This document shows, piece after piece, positions 52,710-64,000 of a DNA stretch of 64,000 nt. Origin of the DNA: Todiramphus chloris collaris (Eukaryota; Chordata; Aves; Coraciiformes; Alcedinidae); contig JANVCC010000021.1 of assembly GCA_025345505.1 (NCBI GenBank), forward strand, positions 29,838,816 through 29,902,815, read 5' to 3'. The position numbers and the translations under genes were made by a program. The notes beneath the pieces were generated by a model that made no database searches, was not told the DNA's origin, and saw only the letters and a program-made list of their open reading frames with translations. Each line of letters starts with the position of its first letter. Position 1 is the first letter of the stretch.

Positions 52710-52782
52710 AAAACAAAAACCAAAAAACAACAACAACAACAACAAAATAAAAAAATAAAAAAAAACCCAAAAAAAAACCCCA
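52710..52782. repeat. A-rich tract with CAA repeat
   Basis: CAA repeat of five units at about 52728-52743, followed by A runs separated by T or CCC. The minus-strand open frame across it is a translation artefact. Confidence 0.92.
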
Positions 52783-54069
52783 GGAAAAGTCTCTCCAACT
52801 TGCCAATAAGAAATGACTAATCCACTATGAAGAGTTTTTTGCAGGTGTGTATGTTTACATGTTGCATACATGTGCATACTTTAGAAGGATATTTCATTTG
52901 TTAGCCCAAATATTCATTTGGAAGGAAAAATATAGTTTATAAGTTCAATTGAAAAGATACACACACACAAATAAAGAAGAAGGTCCAAAACAGTTGTCAG
53001 GACATTTTTTACAAGAATCCACAAAATCCAGATTTCTGTACTATGAGGCTTCGTGGCACTCCCAGAAATGATCCAGTTTCGTCATGAATCCAAAATGTCA
53101 TCACTTTGGATGCTGCTAAAGTTTTACGGCTACAGACAGGCTTTCTTGGTAAGGATCGGCATCTACTTTTGTTTATTTGCTTACTTGTTTTTAGTCTCTG
53201 TAATGGCCCAGTGCTATGAAATTTGCTTCCTGGCTAAGTCACTGTGATTTATGTGCTCCTTATGATTTCAAAGGATTTGGTTCTCTGTTGTTGAAGTACT
53301 GTTAAAGGATTACATGAGCCTTCTGCTTGGATTTCATGTCAGTTAACTGCTACTGGTATTCACAATAATCCTATAGTAAACAAAGCAATAAATATCAAGT
53401 GGATCCATAGTCTTTTTGGCTGTTGATCTCTTTACGCATTTTAGGCTATCAGTTATCAATATTTTTGTGATGGGACCAGCAAGGCAGAATCAATGAAAAA
53501 ATGCAGAGGTAAAACAGAAATCAGATTAACTAAATTTGTCCAGAAGGTAAAGCAAGTTCAAGATATTCACAAAAAGAGAAAGAAAGTTTTATGCAAATAC
53601 CATGGATTGTGTTCTGTAAACATTTCCACTATTTAAAATAATAGTGCAATTAACAACAAAAACCATTTGAAGTCCTCAGTTTTGATTTGGATTAAAAGTG
53701 TGTCTAGAAGAATAAGGTGAGGAAGTTTACATGTGCATTAGTGAGAAGTTAACGAGATCTTTACCAAGCTAGTGATAGTATCCAAATAAGGAAATAGAAA
53801 TTATAATATATAGCATTCAGTCAGTTTGATAACACAAATTTTATAGTAGTGATTGAGGAAGTTGGGAAATAATTATTAGGCCAATTAATCTTGTAATTCT
53901 TAGGACTAAGTCTAAAAGGACTTAATTTGGAGTCTCATAGTGTTTTAGACTAAAGCTGACAGAAAAATGGAACTGTAAAAGAAAAATACTCTGTTTTCAG
54001 GGAATACAAAAGATACCCAAGTAATTAATTTCTTTCACTTATTCAACTAATACAACGTCAAATAAGTAT

Positions 54070-54117
54070 GCCATTTTACGCAAAGGCCATTTTACACAAA
54101 GGCCATTTTACACAAAG
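54070..54117. repeat. Three-copy 16-base tandem repeat
   Basis: GCCATTTTACRCAAAG is repeated three times head to tail (54070-54085, 54086-54101, 54102-54117). Copies two and three are identical; copy one differs by one base (G for A). A small minisatellite inside the 11.8 kb intron. Confidence 0.92.
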
Positions 54118-56229
54118 TTGTTATATTTTGGATGATATGCAGTATTCTGGAACAAAATTGGAGTGTTTCCTAATTCTAGAGACAACTTCAATTGCATAAG
54201 TTAAAATCTCTGTTACCTGTTCTTTGTAATATTAAAAAAAAAGCCCAGTTTCATGGGAATAATTCTATTATTTATGAAATGTACTCAATATTGAAGGTGT
54301 ATAACTTGTACTGTCAGTGGAGTAAGACTATAGGTAAACGCATTGCAGCTCCTTAAAGTGAGACATGCAAAATGCTAGAAAGTTTAATATATGGTAGGAG
54401 AGTTTTTGAAGGAGTTATATGTCAAATTCTTAAATGTTTAGGATTCATGATGTGGATCAGATTGCAAAGAGCACCGAGATAAGGAATCCTTCAAGTCACC
54501 TAAGAGTGTGTTGCACAATGCTTAGTGTAGCCTCCATTTCTAATGCCTAATTGAGAGTCTTCCAATTTTGAAGTGTTGGTCAACCATATATTAAATTGCT
54601 ACAAATATCCTAAAATGTTCACACTACTTTTTATTTGTGATTACCTGTAGAAACAAATAGTCAAGAAAAAATGGAGAAAAAAATAAAGGTATGTAGTTAG
54701 GTTTATGTTCTAGAAGCATTAAATAATTCCGTATTTCTTGTTTGCTAGTAAACATTGTCAATAGAGTTTTGGGAGCTCTTCATCTCATCAGTAAGTAAGT
54801 GCAAGGATAGTGTTTTTGGCATCCTGTTACCACTCCAGAAGGAAGCAGATCTTTTGCTGGACCTTTCTGTCAGATAGATGTGGACATCTCAAAACCCTTC
54901 AGTACCTGAAGTGGCTCAAATGTGAGCAGCTGAATTGAGCTGTAGGTGTCTGGTTTTGAAGGAAGCTGTATTGACTTTATTATCTATTGTCCCAATTGAC
55001 TGAAATGTGAAACAACTTACCTTCAAGATGAGTTCCTTCATGTAGCATTCTAGATACAGGTGTCTGTGAAGTTTCATCTCTAGCTCATATGTCAAAACTG
55101 CATTTAGATACTTAAATTCAGATGTATTCATTTCAAACTGAACCCTGCACAGTTTCCTCCTTATATTTAATCTCAGCAAAGCAAAGTCACTTAGATTTTA
55201 TTTATCTGTTTATTTTTTTGGAGACAATGAGCCTAATTACAGCACAAGCCAACACCAAATTCTCTAGAGAGATCTTTAATTAAGTGGAATTAAGTTTGTC
55301 CTGGCAGTAGACAGGTTTTAGGAAAAATACTGGACAGTGGACAGTATCCTAAGTGATTTCTATTGCCACAATTATAACACAACAAATTCTATTTCTTTGA
55401 TGTGTCATAGACTTGTACAAAAGTGGCATTTTGCAGAAGTTACAAAATAGCTCTTATCATCTAAGTTATTTACTGAAAACATTTTTGCACATTTCTTTTT
55501 TTTGTAAAATTCTAAAGTGAAGTCTAAATGTAAAGTTAATGCTTCACCACAGACAAAATCCATTTTTTCTACAGAAATTCTCTGGTAAGGAAGACAGCTT
55601 ATATTGATATTCCAGCACCATTAGTTTATCATTATGAGTTTTTAGAGGTACAGAGTATTTAAATTTATTATTAGTAGAATTTCCATTTATTATTGCAGCT
55701 AGTTTTGATAAAGACAAAAATTTGCTATGGACTATATTATTGATTGTGGAATTATGAAGCAAGGATATAAAAAATGAGTTAAGGTATTAAATTAATTTAT
55801 TTTTCATTTCTGCATAGTTCAATCCCATGTTTTCTTTGGGTTAAAGGGTATTTTACAAATGAATTGATAAAGCCCAGTATATACAGTTTTCTCATGGAGT
55901 TTGTCTGCTATGTCTCATTATATGTGAATAGAACTCATTATCTGTTTTGTTTGTGCAGTAATTATATTTTGTTGTCTTGTGCATTCTTTTTGCTCTTTCC
56001 ATCTCATAATACGTGCTGTAAAAGCACACATAAATAAATAGGATAAACAAATTAAGCTGTTTAAATAAATTAATTTACTCTGCAGCTCTGTATTCAAATC
56101 TTATGTGCTCACTGGATTTCATTTTAATGAAACTCTTCTGAGAACAATACATTGTATGCCAAACGGTGAAATTATATATTAAATGAATGATTGAATATAT
56201 CATGTTCCAATTTATACCAAATCTGTACT

Positions 56230-56470
56230 CTGTGCATGCTTAAATCCTCCTAAATCTAAAGAAATAAATCTTCTGCATTCTGAAAACATCTGCATTATAA
56301 TCCTCCTCTTGAATACCCGGTTCATGGACAAATAAACACAATCAAAGTCATAATAAGCCTGGAGCTATGATGCAGTTAAACTATCCTCATCAATGTTTTT
56401 GACTTAAAACCCCAAGACTATTAAAGTGGAATCCACTTAAATATCTTGAAACATTGCTCTGAAATGTCTT
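56230..56470. promoter_or_regulatory. Candidate noncoding element with NKX-like palindrome
   Basis: Repeat-free sequence containing a perfect 7-base palindrome, AAGTGGA-A-TCCACTT (56424-56438). Each arm holds a CACTT/AAGTG core and the right arm continues as CCACTTAA, the NKX2-type homeodomain site. Function is inference. Confidence 0.2.
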
Positions 56471-56800
56471 CTCTTACAGTAGGCCCATTGAATTCTTTTG
56501 CTGTCAGAATCTCAAGTTTAGCTACTATTTATTATGAAGCTTACCTGGAACAAATCTGATTATTATAGATGGTCATCTTGCTAAGTTTCCTAGAAATGCA
56601 TTCAGAGAAATAAATATTCATCTAACTAGTGTCACATAAAATAATAACTACTGCAAAAACCATTTGCTGTGTGAGGAACATGATGCTCTTTTCAAGAAAA
56701 CTTCTATGCATTTGCAGCAGCAAGTTTTCATGTCATATTACATACATATTAATCGTGTTACTTTATTACCAAAAGCTTTTAGAGAGTTGCACGTATACAG

Positions 56801-56819
56801 TTGTTTGTTTGTTTGTTTA
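56801..56819. repeat. GTTT microsatellite
   Basis: Four to five GTTT units. Confidence 0.85.
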
Positions 56820-57945
56820 TTGTTTTCAGTTTGAGTTGGTTGTTTTCTTCATTCGGAGTCAGTATTTCAATTATGAAAAGGGAAAGAAAACAACAACCAG
56901 AGAAACACTAGTTTAGCTTTTTCAGTCCCTCTAACAGATTTCTCTTATAGAAACCATTTGTTTTTATCACTATTTGACCAAACCAACTGAACTCAACACG
57001 TCTTTTAGCAATGAGAGGTAGAGTCTCAGAAGCTATTAGCAATGAAAAGGAAAAGGGAGGGAAAGATAGAGAATTTTCTAGAAAGGACTATACTGTGCTT
57101 AGGTCCTTTTGTTTCTTGTTTCTGAAAATGTTCTGTGTAAATAATCAGATGTATCTATCTGCTATATACTGATGGTTCTCACAGAACAGAAGTGTAGTTC
57201 AAACCATCAATATCCTCATGCTCTAATTTTCAAAATCAAGAGACATCTTGAAGTGCATTGTAACTCCTCCTGGCTACCATGCCAGGCTTTCCCCTGGATA
57301 AGAAAACATGAATGAGCATTTTTCCCCATTTTGAAGTAGAGATATGGACAGTGATATGTCCATAGTCTTCCAAAAAGTGAGGTTCATTCCAGATTTGTGC
57401 TCCTTGGCATAAACAGACATTCGGATTTTCATCAGCCATGTTAGTGGTATAGGTTCCGTGGGAAGATTATAAATTTTTTAATGATCCATAACGGTTCCAT
57501 AAGATCTTATTGCTCAATAAACCCCTTTGAAATTAAAACATGGAGTAAAATACAGCAGAAGCTAAAACAACAGTGTCGCATCTGTATTTATTTGCAAAAG
57601 TACATTGCTCAATGTACTTTTATATATGTTCAATTCAACAGCATGCTGATAGAAGTGATGGAAAAAAACAACCCAAAAGCAAACCAAAAACCCTATTTTT
57701 ATAAGTAGTCCAGAAGGCAGTTTAAAAGCCTGACAGGATGAGCAGCGCATACTAAAACATAAGGTCTAGTGCCCTAAAATTGCCATGTTTCATTTGAGAA
57801 TTCTCTGAAAATCCTGGACACTTCAACAGAGAAAAGAATAGGTTGTAATTTAGGAAGCAGATACAGTTTAGGAAATTGATGATTAGAAAGAGAGTTTTAG
57901 TTTAACATTGCCTCTTTTTGCAATTATTTTTTTCGTGGGGTCTAG

Positions 57946-58081
57946 GAACGTGTTCCAGACAGCCCTTCTCCTGCTCCTTCTCTTGAAGAGGGCCGAAGAC
58001 CTGGCAGCCATCCATCCTCTCATCGAAGCAGCAGTGTGTCCAGCTCTCCTGCACGGACCGAGAGCTCTTCAGACAGAATCC
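57946..58081 (+). CDS. DACH1: DACH1 internal exon (second in window), Ser/Pro-rich linker
   Basis: Second DACH1 coding exon. The acceptor is GGGGTCTAG at 57945; the donor is C at 58081 followed by gtaggt. Length is 136 bases: 45 codons plus the first base of a split codon. It reads ERVPDSPSPAPSLEEG, then a serine-dense stretch (SHPSSHRSSSVSSSPARTES), ending SSDRI. It enters in phase 0, matching the previous exon, and leaves in phase 1. The low-complexity Ser/Pro composition suggests a disordered, probably phosphorylated linker; that is inference from composition. Several Ser-Pro dipeptides (DSP, PSP, SSP) are visible. The sequence matches the DACH1 version rather than DACH2, which reads ERIPESPSPAPSLEENHR at this place (from memory). 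The overlapping long open frame starting at 57908 is in another frame and is not the gene. Confidence 0.96.
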
Positions 58082-58528
58082 GTAGGTCGCATTCTTCTCC
58101 TTGTCGCCACTTTAAATTTGATTAGGTGCAGCTGGTTTTTCTAATGAAAATGCCCTCGTCTTAAATAGATCTCATATGTATCATGTTCAGAAGTTCAACT
58201 GCAATAACTATCTCCCAACATTATGTTCCCCAGTTTACAGTATCATAATATCTGATGCTACATTAACGGGTACTGATAAAACTGCCATCATGTCATATTA
58301 AACATAAAGATATGAGCTATGAAATACAGAATTGCAGCCGGGAAGCAATTTGCTAGATTAGTTTTAGAACTGAACATACAGTGTAAACATTTTTAAAAGA
58401 AATAGAGTTTTATTTAATCTGGTTTGATTTCTAAATTGAGTCTGACTTCATAAGCAACACTTTACATGCTAGAATTGCTTTGTAAAGAGAAGAATTAGGT
58501 TGAATCAACTAAAAATGTACATACTTTA

Positions 58529-58543
58529 TTTTTTTTTTTTTTT
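58529..58543. repeat. T15 homopolymer
   Basis: Run of 15 T in the 2.3 kb intron. Confidence 0.9.
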
Positions 58544-59339
58544 AAATATAAAAATTTGTAACGGTGAGAAATATGATACAAACAGAATTATCACCTTATA
58601 GCTCACAAGGGGTGGAGTGAAATTAAACTGTAGTGTCTCAGAGAGTGATACCATTTTTATCAAGGCTTCATGTGCAGGATATAAATTACATGGCAACAAC
58701 CCTGAATTCCATGATATTCCAGTGCAACAGCCTGGAAGTTAAAAGTTTAAAGACATATTATTTTATGGATATTTACTGAAATTCATATTACACTTGTACA
58801 TTCCTTTTATTATTGGTCCATTGCAGGTTTTTCTGTTTTTAAGACATCTTTCCTCATTCCTTATATTCCTGGAATTTATCAGTAGGTGAAACTGGAGGAT
58901 TTGGCATGCAGACAGAAAGCCATGAAATAGCTGTGTGAAATACACAGTTGTGTTGATTAGATGCAGCTCATGTGTCTTTTAGACTGCTTCCGTTCAGGCT
59001 CTCTGCAGACTCAGGAAGCTGACTCTTCATTGATCTTCAAATGAAAGATCTTTCATTACTATGGGATGAAAAATGACTTGCCAAAGAAAAGAAACGAGGC
59101 CTAACCATGACAAACTGAAAATTCTGTTTTCTTATCATTTGGACAATTCAGAGTGCAGATCAAACTGGTATCCCCTATACTATGACCTATCTATTTCCCC
59201 AGGCTCAACCCATGAGCCTTTCATTCTATTTTTCTTTCCCCTGTTCAGTTGACTAGGAGGAGCGATAGAGCAGCTTTAATGGGCACCTGGCATCCAGCCA
59301 GGGTCAACCTTCCACAATAGTTCATAAATAAAGTTCTGG

Positions 59340-59460
59340 AAAAAAAAAAAATCACAACCCCAGATTTTTTTTTTTTGTAAACTGATTGAATAGTGTATTT
59401 TTTTACAAACACTGAAGACCTTTTCCATTGTTCTCTAAATAAATAAATAAATAAATAAAA
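59340..59460. repeat. A run, T run and AAAT microsatellite
   Basis: An A run of about 12 at 59340-59351, T12 at 59365-59376 and an (AAAT)5-6 repeat at 59437-59460. Confidence 0.9.
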
Positions 59461-60381
59461 TAGATTGACAGATGTCAGTTGTTTTTGCTAAGGAGTGACT
59501 ATTTTTTAAAAAAAGAGATGGTACTGTTCAGCTTACTTACCAGGAGAGAGGAGTGGGACCTTTCCACGTTGTTTCTTTCAATGTGAACATAGCAAACTTC
59601 CTTAAATACCAGATCACTTCAGTAACTTATTTATTTATAAAATAACTCTTTTCTCTCCTGTCTGTTGTGTCAGCATCACACCTGATTCTTAAGTACATCT
59701 GCTTCTGTGTTGCCAGCAAGAGTATGATGATTACTACAGAAATCTGTGTTACATATGAAAAAATACTTTACTGAAAATGGCATTTTTTTCTGGCTAAATC
59801 TATAGGGATATAAACTACTTTATATGGGTTTCTGAGGTGTGTTTCAGACTCATGAAGGTCTGTTTGAGAACTGTTGCAAAGAGCTTTTCAAGCTATCTGA
59901 TGAGCAAATGAGCGATTCTGCTGTTGCACATTATACTTTGAAAAACTGTTTACCAGCCTGGAAGGCCACAATGCTTAATTTAAGGAAGTTAGACACTGCA
60001 TATTTGGAATGCTAATATACAAGATATTTTGTGCAACTAGCTAAAAAAAAAAAAAAAGAAAAATCACTATGTATCTTACATAGAACCTTCTATGCTTTTC
60101 TGGTTTGCTTCATTTTGCATTTCAGTTCTTATTAATAAAAAGTAAAATGTTTACAAATATCCATCTTTCTCCAAAGATACCAAACTCTTTTTAAAATGGA
60201 GGGTTTTTAAACCAGAAGTAACAAGAAGAAACTGTCCTGCTGTGTGGCTACTGATAGCACTAATTAAGCAACTTTGTGATTGTTAGAATTCTTGTATAAG
60301 TAAGAGGAAGACTATACAAAAGGAGTAAAAATGTGTATTGTTAATATGACGGATGCTTTTCTTTCTGCCTGTGCTTGTGTC

Positions 60382-60387
60382 TAGCAG
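60382..60387 (+). promoter_or_regulatory. DACH1: NAGNAG tandem splice acceptor (TAGCAG)
   Basis: The acceptor of the third exon has two AGs three bases apart. Using CAG (exon from 60388) gives Ile-Pro-Val-His; using TAG (exon from 60385) gives Ile-Pro-Ala-Val-His. Both keep the frame and the split Pro codon, so the only difference is one alanine. The known DACH1 protein has Pro-Val here, which implies the distal CAG is the usual site. NAGNAG acceptors are a well-known class of alternative 3' splice sites. Confidence 0.75.
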
Positions 60388-60522
60388 CTGTCCATCAGAA
60401 TGGGCTATCTATGAACCAAATGCTTATGGGTTTGTCACCTAATGTCCTGCCTGGACCTAAGGAGGGTGATCTGGCTGGTCATGACGTGGGACATGAGACA
60501 AAAAGAATACACATTGAGAAAG
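60388..60522 (+). CDS. DACH1: DACH1 internal exon (third in window)
   Basis: Third DACH1 coding exon. With the acceptor CTAGCAG ending at 60387 it is 135 bases: CT completes a Pro codon with the C of the previous exon, then 44 codons (VHQNGLSMNQMLMG ... KEGDLAGHDVGHETKRIHIEK), then G of the next codon. The donor is AAAG followed by gtaata. Phase is 1 in and 1 out, so the exon can be skipped in frame. Compared with the human protein as I remember it, three residues differ here, all conservative (V for M, T for S, I for M in HDVGHETKRI). This block appears to be missing from DACH2, which supports the DACH1 assignment. The next exon, expected to begin by completing an Asp codon (DETPLSTP), lies beyond the window. 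A second acceptor three bases upstream is described separately. Confidence 0.95.
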
Positions 60523-63500
60523 GTAATATGAATATCATGATTCTACTGTTTCAGGGTAAAACAAATAATGTTTTTTTCAACAGATGAATAGTATTATAAC
60601 TGTGATTTTTATTTTTTAATTGGGACTTTCTGTTGTTGTCATTGCACAAATTAAATTATAACAGGATGGTAGCTTTCTTGATTCTTCTGCTGTGTGGTCA
60701 TTGAGATTAATGGAAAATATTTATATGAGGAAGGAATTTCATAAATGTTACAAAGAAGGATGAGTAAAAAACAGTTTTACATTACTGTTGTGTCTCTGAC
60801 CCTTCTACAACACTGTTTAGGTATTAAGTTTCTGTCTCCATCCAGTTGACTTTATTGACCTACTTCCCAAAGGGACTGAGCACCGTGAAAATTAGTCCAT
60901 GTGTGCAAAAAGGAAAAAGGCTAATACCAAGCCATTAAATTAGAGAATTGCATAAAATGAGGCTGGTACACATTATATAATGGGATTTAAATTTAATTGA
61001 GTATATGGCCAAAGTGTTTGATCTAGGTGAATAGTCCACATGCACTTATGCTGATTATGACACCATTTCATCTCTGTTGGTATTCAAAGTTAAGTTCCTG
61101 CTCAGGGTTGTTACAGGGGATTTTGGAGGGGTGGTATTGGAATTTTAAAATGTGTATTTCATGTTACATTTACTTAATACGTGTGAATTTTAAGTATTAC
61201 AGATTAAAAACTTTTTGGCTAAAGAGAGGTTAGAAATATGACGTAATTCTCTGAAAAAAAATATTCTTCGGACTTATCAGAAGAATCACTTCTTTGAGCA
61301 CAATAAGAGAAAAAGTAAAAGGTATAATAACCAGACGCTGAAATAGAGCTGGAGAAGCTGCTGTAGTAATGAGGATTTTGGAATAAAACATTTTGTGCTT
61401 TAATTCAATAGCTATAAGATGCTGCATTCTCTGTGTTATGTTTGAACACTGACATATGAAAAACAATTAAAATCTGGACAATTATATTCTGGACAGGTGG
61501 CATTTTTAATAGGATTATCAGAAAAATTAATGGAAGCAACATTTCTTTTATATAAACCATTTAGTTTGGTTCATTGAATGCACAATCTGTTTTAGCTTAT
61601 ACTATGCCCTCACTCAGTCCCTGCAAATTGTATCCCTGCTGTGAAGTACGATGTGATCAAATAGGTTTGTTTTGAATTTCCATAAATGATTTTATTTCAG
61701 GCTTTGAAGTTACTCATTTAAGTGTAATCAGACTGGTAAATACTGCAAAGAGAAGTACATATTAAGAAATGCTACTATTTTTGCATGTCATTTAGGTTAT
61801 TTAAACGCTTTGTTTATAATGGTACTCCAAATGTATTTTCCAATCTGTTGACAGTTCAAATTTTTTCAACATCTTCTCTCAGTAAAACTGCTGAGAATTC
61901 TCTTTATTCCTCAGTCCTTGTTTAGGTCAAACCTTCTATTTTTTATTCTTTTCCTCTTGTTCTGTTCCAGACTACTGAATTAATACTAAATATTCATGGG
62001 CTATCTAGATTGATAGGGTATACTAAATTAAAAATTGTTTTCTGTCATGACTACATTTATCATGTCTCTCATACCAATCTTGTAACTGTAATACTAATCT
62101 AATCTGTGTTAAAACAAGTGATTTAACTTATAGATATTTGTGGAGATAGTAATTGTCTACTTCTGTTGCTGTGAGCTTGCAATCAGATTTCCAAACTGTT
62201 GCTTATGACTGCAAATCAGTCAGAATGCAACTACATTTTACAAATGAAGGCAAACATATGTAGGTGGTGGTGCTCTTATTGTTGAAACCTCATCACCTTC
62301 ATCATTTGACTCAAAAGAAAAAGAAAGAGGAAAACAAAAGGTCTGAAAAAGTATCATGAAGCATTTAAACATTATTGTGTTTCCTTCTAAGTAACTTTTG
62401 TTGTCAGAAAACTATTAGCTGCAGCTAAAATGGATTTTAATTGAACATGGGAGAACCTGGAAAATCCTCCTTGGAAAATAAGGTCTTGTCTTTGCTTGTC
62501 TCCTCTTCCATTAAAGACCAAAAATCTCTGATGTGATCTGAGAGCAGGGTTGCTGGTCTGAGCTGATCTATGAGTTGGATACGGGAGAGAAAATACTATT
62601 TTTCTGCTATAAACATAAAATGAAGGAGATAATTTACCCAGTCCATGCAACATAATGTTATGTATTTGGAAACAGTTCAAACAGTTCAACAGTTTGTCCC
62701 TTGCAAACTGAATAACAGTTTAAGGGTATCCAGTCTTTTGAAGATCATATTCATTTCTATTCAAAATTCAGTCAGAATTATTATTGCTATCAAAGATTAG
62801 TTTATTTTACTGGGGTAGTTTAAACTACCAGTAAATGTCTTGTGTAGTTTTGGTTTGGGTTTTTTTTGTTTAATTTCTCTTTAAACTGTTTTCAATATCT
62901 GTTCTCGGTTTCTGGTGTGCATAGCCTTTAGTGAGGCTCCTATTGAAGTGTGGTTGTCATTATCCAACTAAGAATCAAAGTAGGTTCTCATTTGCTGCCT
63001 TTTAAAACTGAAAATTTTACATCAGGCACTGGGTCAGTATTTGTTACAGGAAAACAGGAAGAGTTTCTGTTGTCAAAGACTATGCGTAAACTGTGGGTGT
63101 TGGAAACATTTTTCAGCTGCGGACTACAAATGTTCAACTTGGCCGTGTCCTGTCTTCATGTTGGGGGAAGACCCAGTGTACACATCTGAAGTTCCATCCC
63201 TAGGTTCCACGAAATGAAAACTTAAATTTTCTAAGGGTTATGTTTTGGTCCAGCCAGGTTCCTTATATGGACTAGGGAGGACTGCAGGACACACTGCAGA
63301 GCACTTCTGCCCGGCAGTTCGTAAATAACTCAAGATGTCATTCTCTGTATGACTGGAGAAGTCAACTACCCTAGATCTCCAGGATTTTTTCCTTATTAAA
63401 GGATAGCAGATGTTCCAATTTTGCTGAAAGTGGGATGCAGAACTGTAAATGATACTGGGAAGAATGAGTTAAGTTCAAGTACATAATGTTAGTTCAAGTA

Positions 63501-64000
63501 CTTGACAGCTATCATCAAAACCAAGTATCTAATTCTGTAACTTGCAATTATGGAGTATTTGATGATGCACATTTGGTTTTATTAGGTCAGATTTCAGAAG
63601 AAGGTTTTGCATGAAGGATAGAAGTCATATTAGCAAAGATTAATTCAGTTTTTTATGTTAAAACTAAGGCTCTGAGTCTTTTCAGGTAAAGTTTCTATGA
63701 CCCAAAAAATTTGCTTTAGACAGCAAATAGATCGTTTTGGTGAGGTACATTTTATCACTTACTGTGCTCAGCTGTTATCTGAAGTCCTGCAGATCTCCCA
63801 GTCTGAAGTTGCAAGAAGTGTGTTTTTGATTTTTTTTTTTGTGTTGAACTGTATACTTGTTCAGCTGCTCCATGATGTTGTCTGTTGAAGTCTAGAAATA
63901 GCATAAGAAGGGGGGACTAGAGAAGAACTAATGACTAGACTACTGAATCCTTATCTGCTTCTTGCTAATTGATCTGAAGTGTTTTAAAAAAAAAAAAAGT
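60523..64000 (+). other. DACH1: DACH1 intron downstream of third exon (5' part)
   Basis: Begins with gtaata and runs past the window end. No exon resembling the next expected DACH1 block (ETPLSTPTARDS...) is seen. The sequence is unique, AT-rich, with short T and A runs near 63.83 and 63.99 kb. Confidence 0.88.

Larger units (their letters stand above)
46134..57945 (+). other. DACH1: DACH1 intron between first and second exon of window
   Basis: 11.8 kb intron bounded by gtaact at 46134 and TCTAG at 57945. It is AT-rich, with no interspersed repeat that I can name with confidence. It contains a 34-base imperfect tandem repeat at 47288-47355, an A/CAA-rich tract near 52.71-52.78 kb, a three-copy 16-base repeat at 54070-54117, a GTTT repeat near 56.8 kb and a homeobox-motif-rich segment around 56.0-56.47 kb. 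An open stretch ending in a donor-like TTG/gtaagg at about 53148 lacks a convincing acceptor. Confidence 0.9.
58082..60387 (+). other. DACH1: DACH1 intron between second and third exon of window
   Basis: 2.3 kb intron running from gtaggt to the NAGNAG acceptor. It holds a T15 tract at 58529-58543, an A run and a T12 run near 59340-59376, an AAAT microsatellite at 59437-59460 and an A-rich tract near 60.04 kb. Otherwise it is unique AT-rich sequence with no gene. Confidence 0.9.

Noticed and set aside
53030-53148. Open stretch ending in a donor-like TTG/gtaagg
   Set aside because: No acceptable polypyrimidine-AG acceptor upstream and no recognisable peptide.
57908-58144. 78-codon open frame on the + strand
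   Set aside because: It overlaps the real DACH1 exon 57946-58081 in the wrong frame; the exon frame gives the conserved DACH1 peptide and correct splice phases.
1-64000. CRISPR arrays, operons, bacterial or phage genes
   Set aside because: The sequence is vertebrate intronic DNA; no regularly spaced repeat arrays or dense coding is present.

Overview
The window is a piece of a bird nuclear genome, lying inside the dachshund-family gene DACH1 (DACH1 rather than DACH2) on the + strand. The avian call rests on a CR1 LINE whose 3' end has the ATTCTATG-type tail of bird CR1 elements, on a nested LTR fragment of a type I recall from bird genomes, and on the general make-up: AT-rich, few repeats, many A/T homopolymers. 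No species can be named.

Only about 444 bases are protein-coding: three consecutive internal DACH1 exons at 45961-46133, 57946-58081 and 60388-60522. Their splice phases fit each other exactly. Joined, they encode about 147 residues of the linker between the N-terminal Ski/Sno/Dac DNA-binding domain and the C-terminal coiled-coil domain: a Met/Ala-rich block (GLELPFMMMPHPLIP...), a Ser/Pro-rich block (ERVPDSPSPAPS...) and the block starting VHQNGLSMNQ and ending HIEK. DACH1 is a nuclear corepressor-type factor of the SIX/EYA/DACH network. The DNA-binding and coiled-coil exons lie outside the window.

Layout: 1-45960 is one very long intron, or its 3' part. 46134-57945 is an 11.8 kb intron, 58082-60387 a 2.3 kb intron, and 60523-64000 the start of the next intron. 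I see no second gene; open frames outside the three exons are short and look like chance. The long intron carries a 3 kb degenerate CR1 LINE (about 40262-43230) in gene sense with an LTR remnant inside it, a probable ancient 5S-rRNA-derived SINE (about 13291-13578), another ancient repeat remnant near 33541, many homopolymer tracts and several short tandem duplications.

The most interesting points are: a NAGNAG tandem acceptor at the third exon that could add one alanine; exon lengths allowing in-frame skipping of the third exon, or of the first two together; an exon-like 175-base segment at 9875-10049; a strong orphan splice acceptor at 36990-37049; and several repeat-free, homeodomain-motif-dense, palindrome-bearing segments (notably 38945-39370, 25990-26300 and 56230-56470). 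The last group are candidate long-range enhancers, which DACH1 introns are known to contain. I found no undescribed gene system that I could defend.
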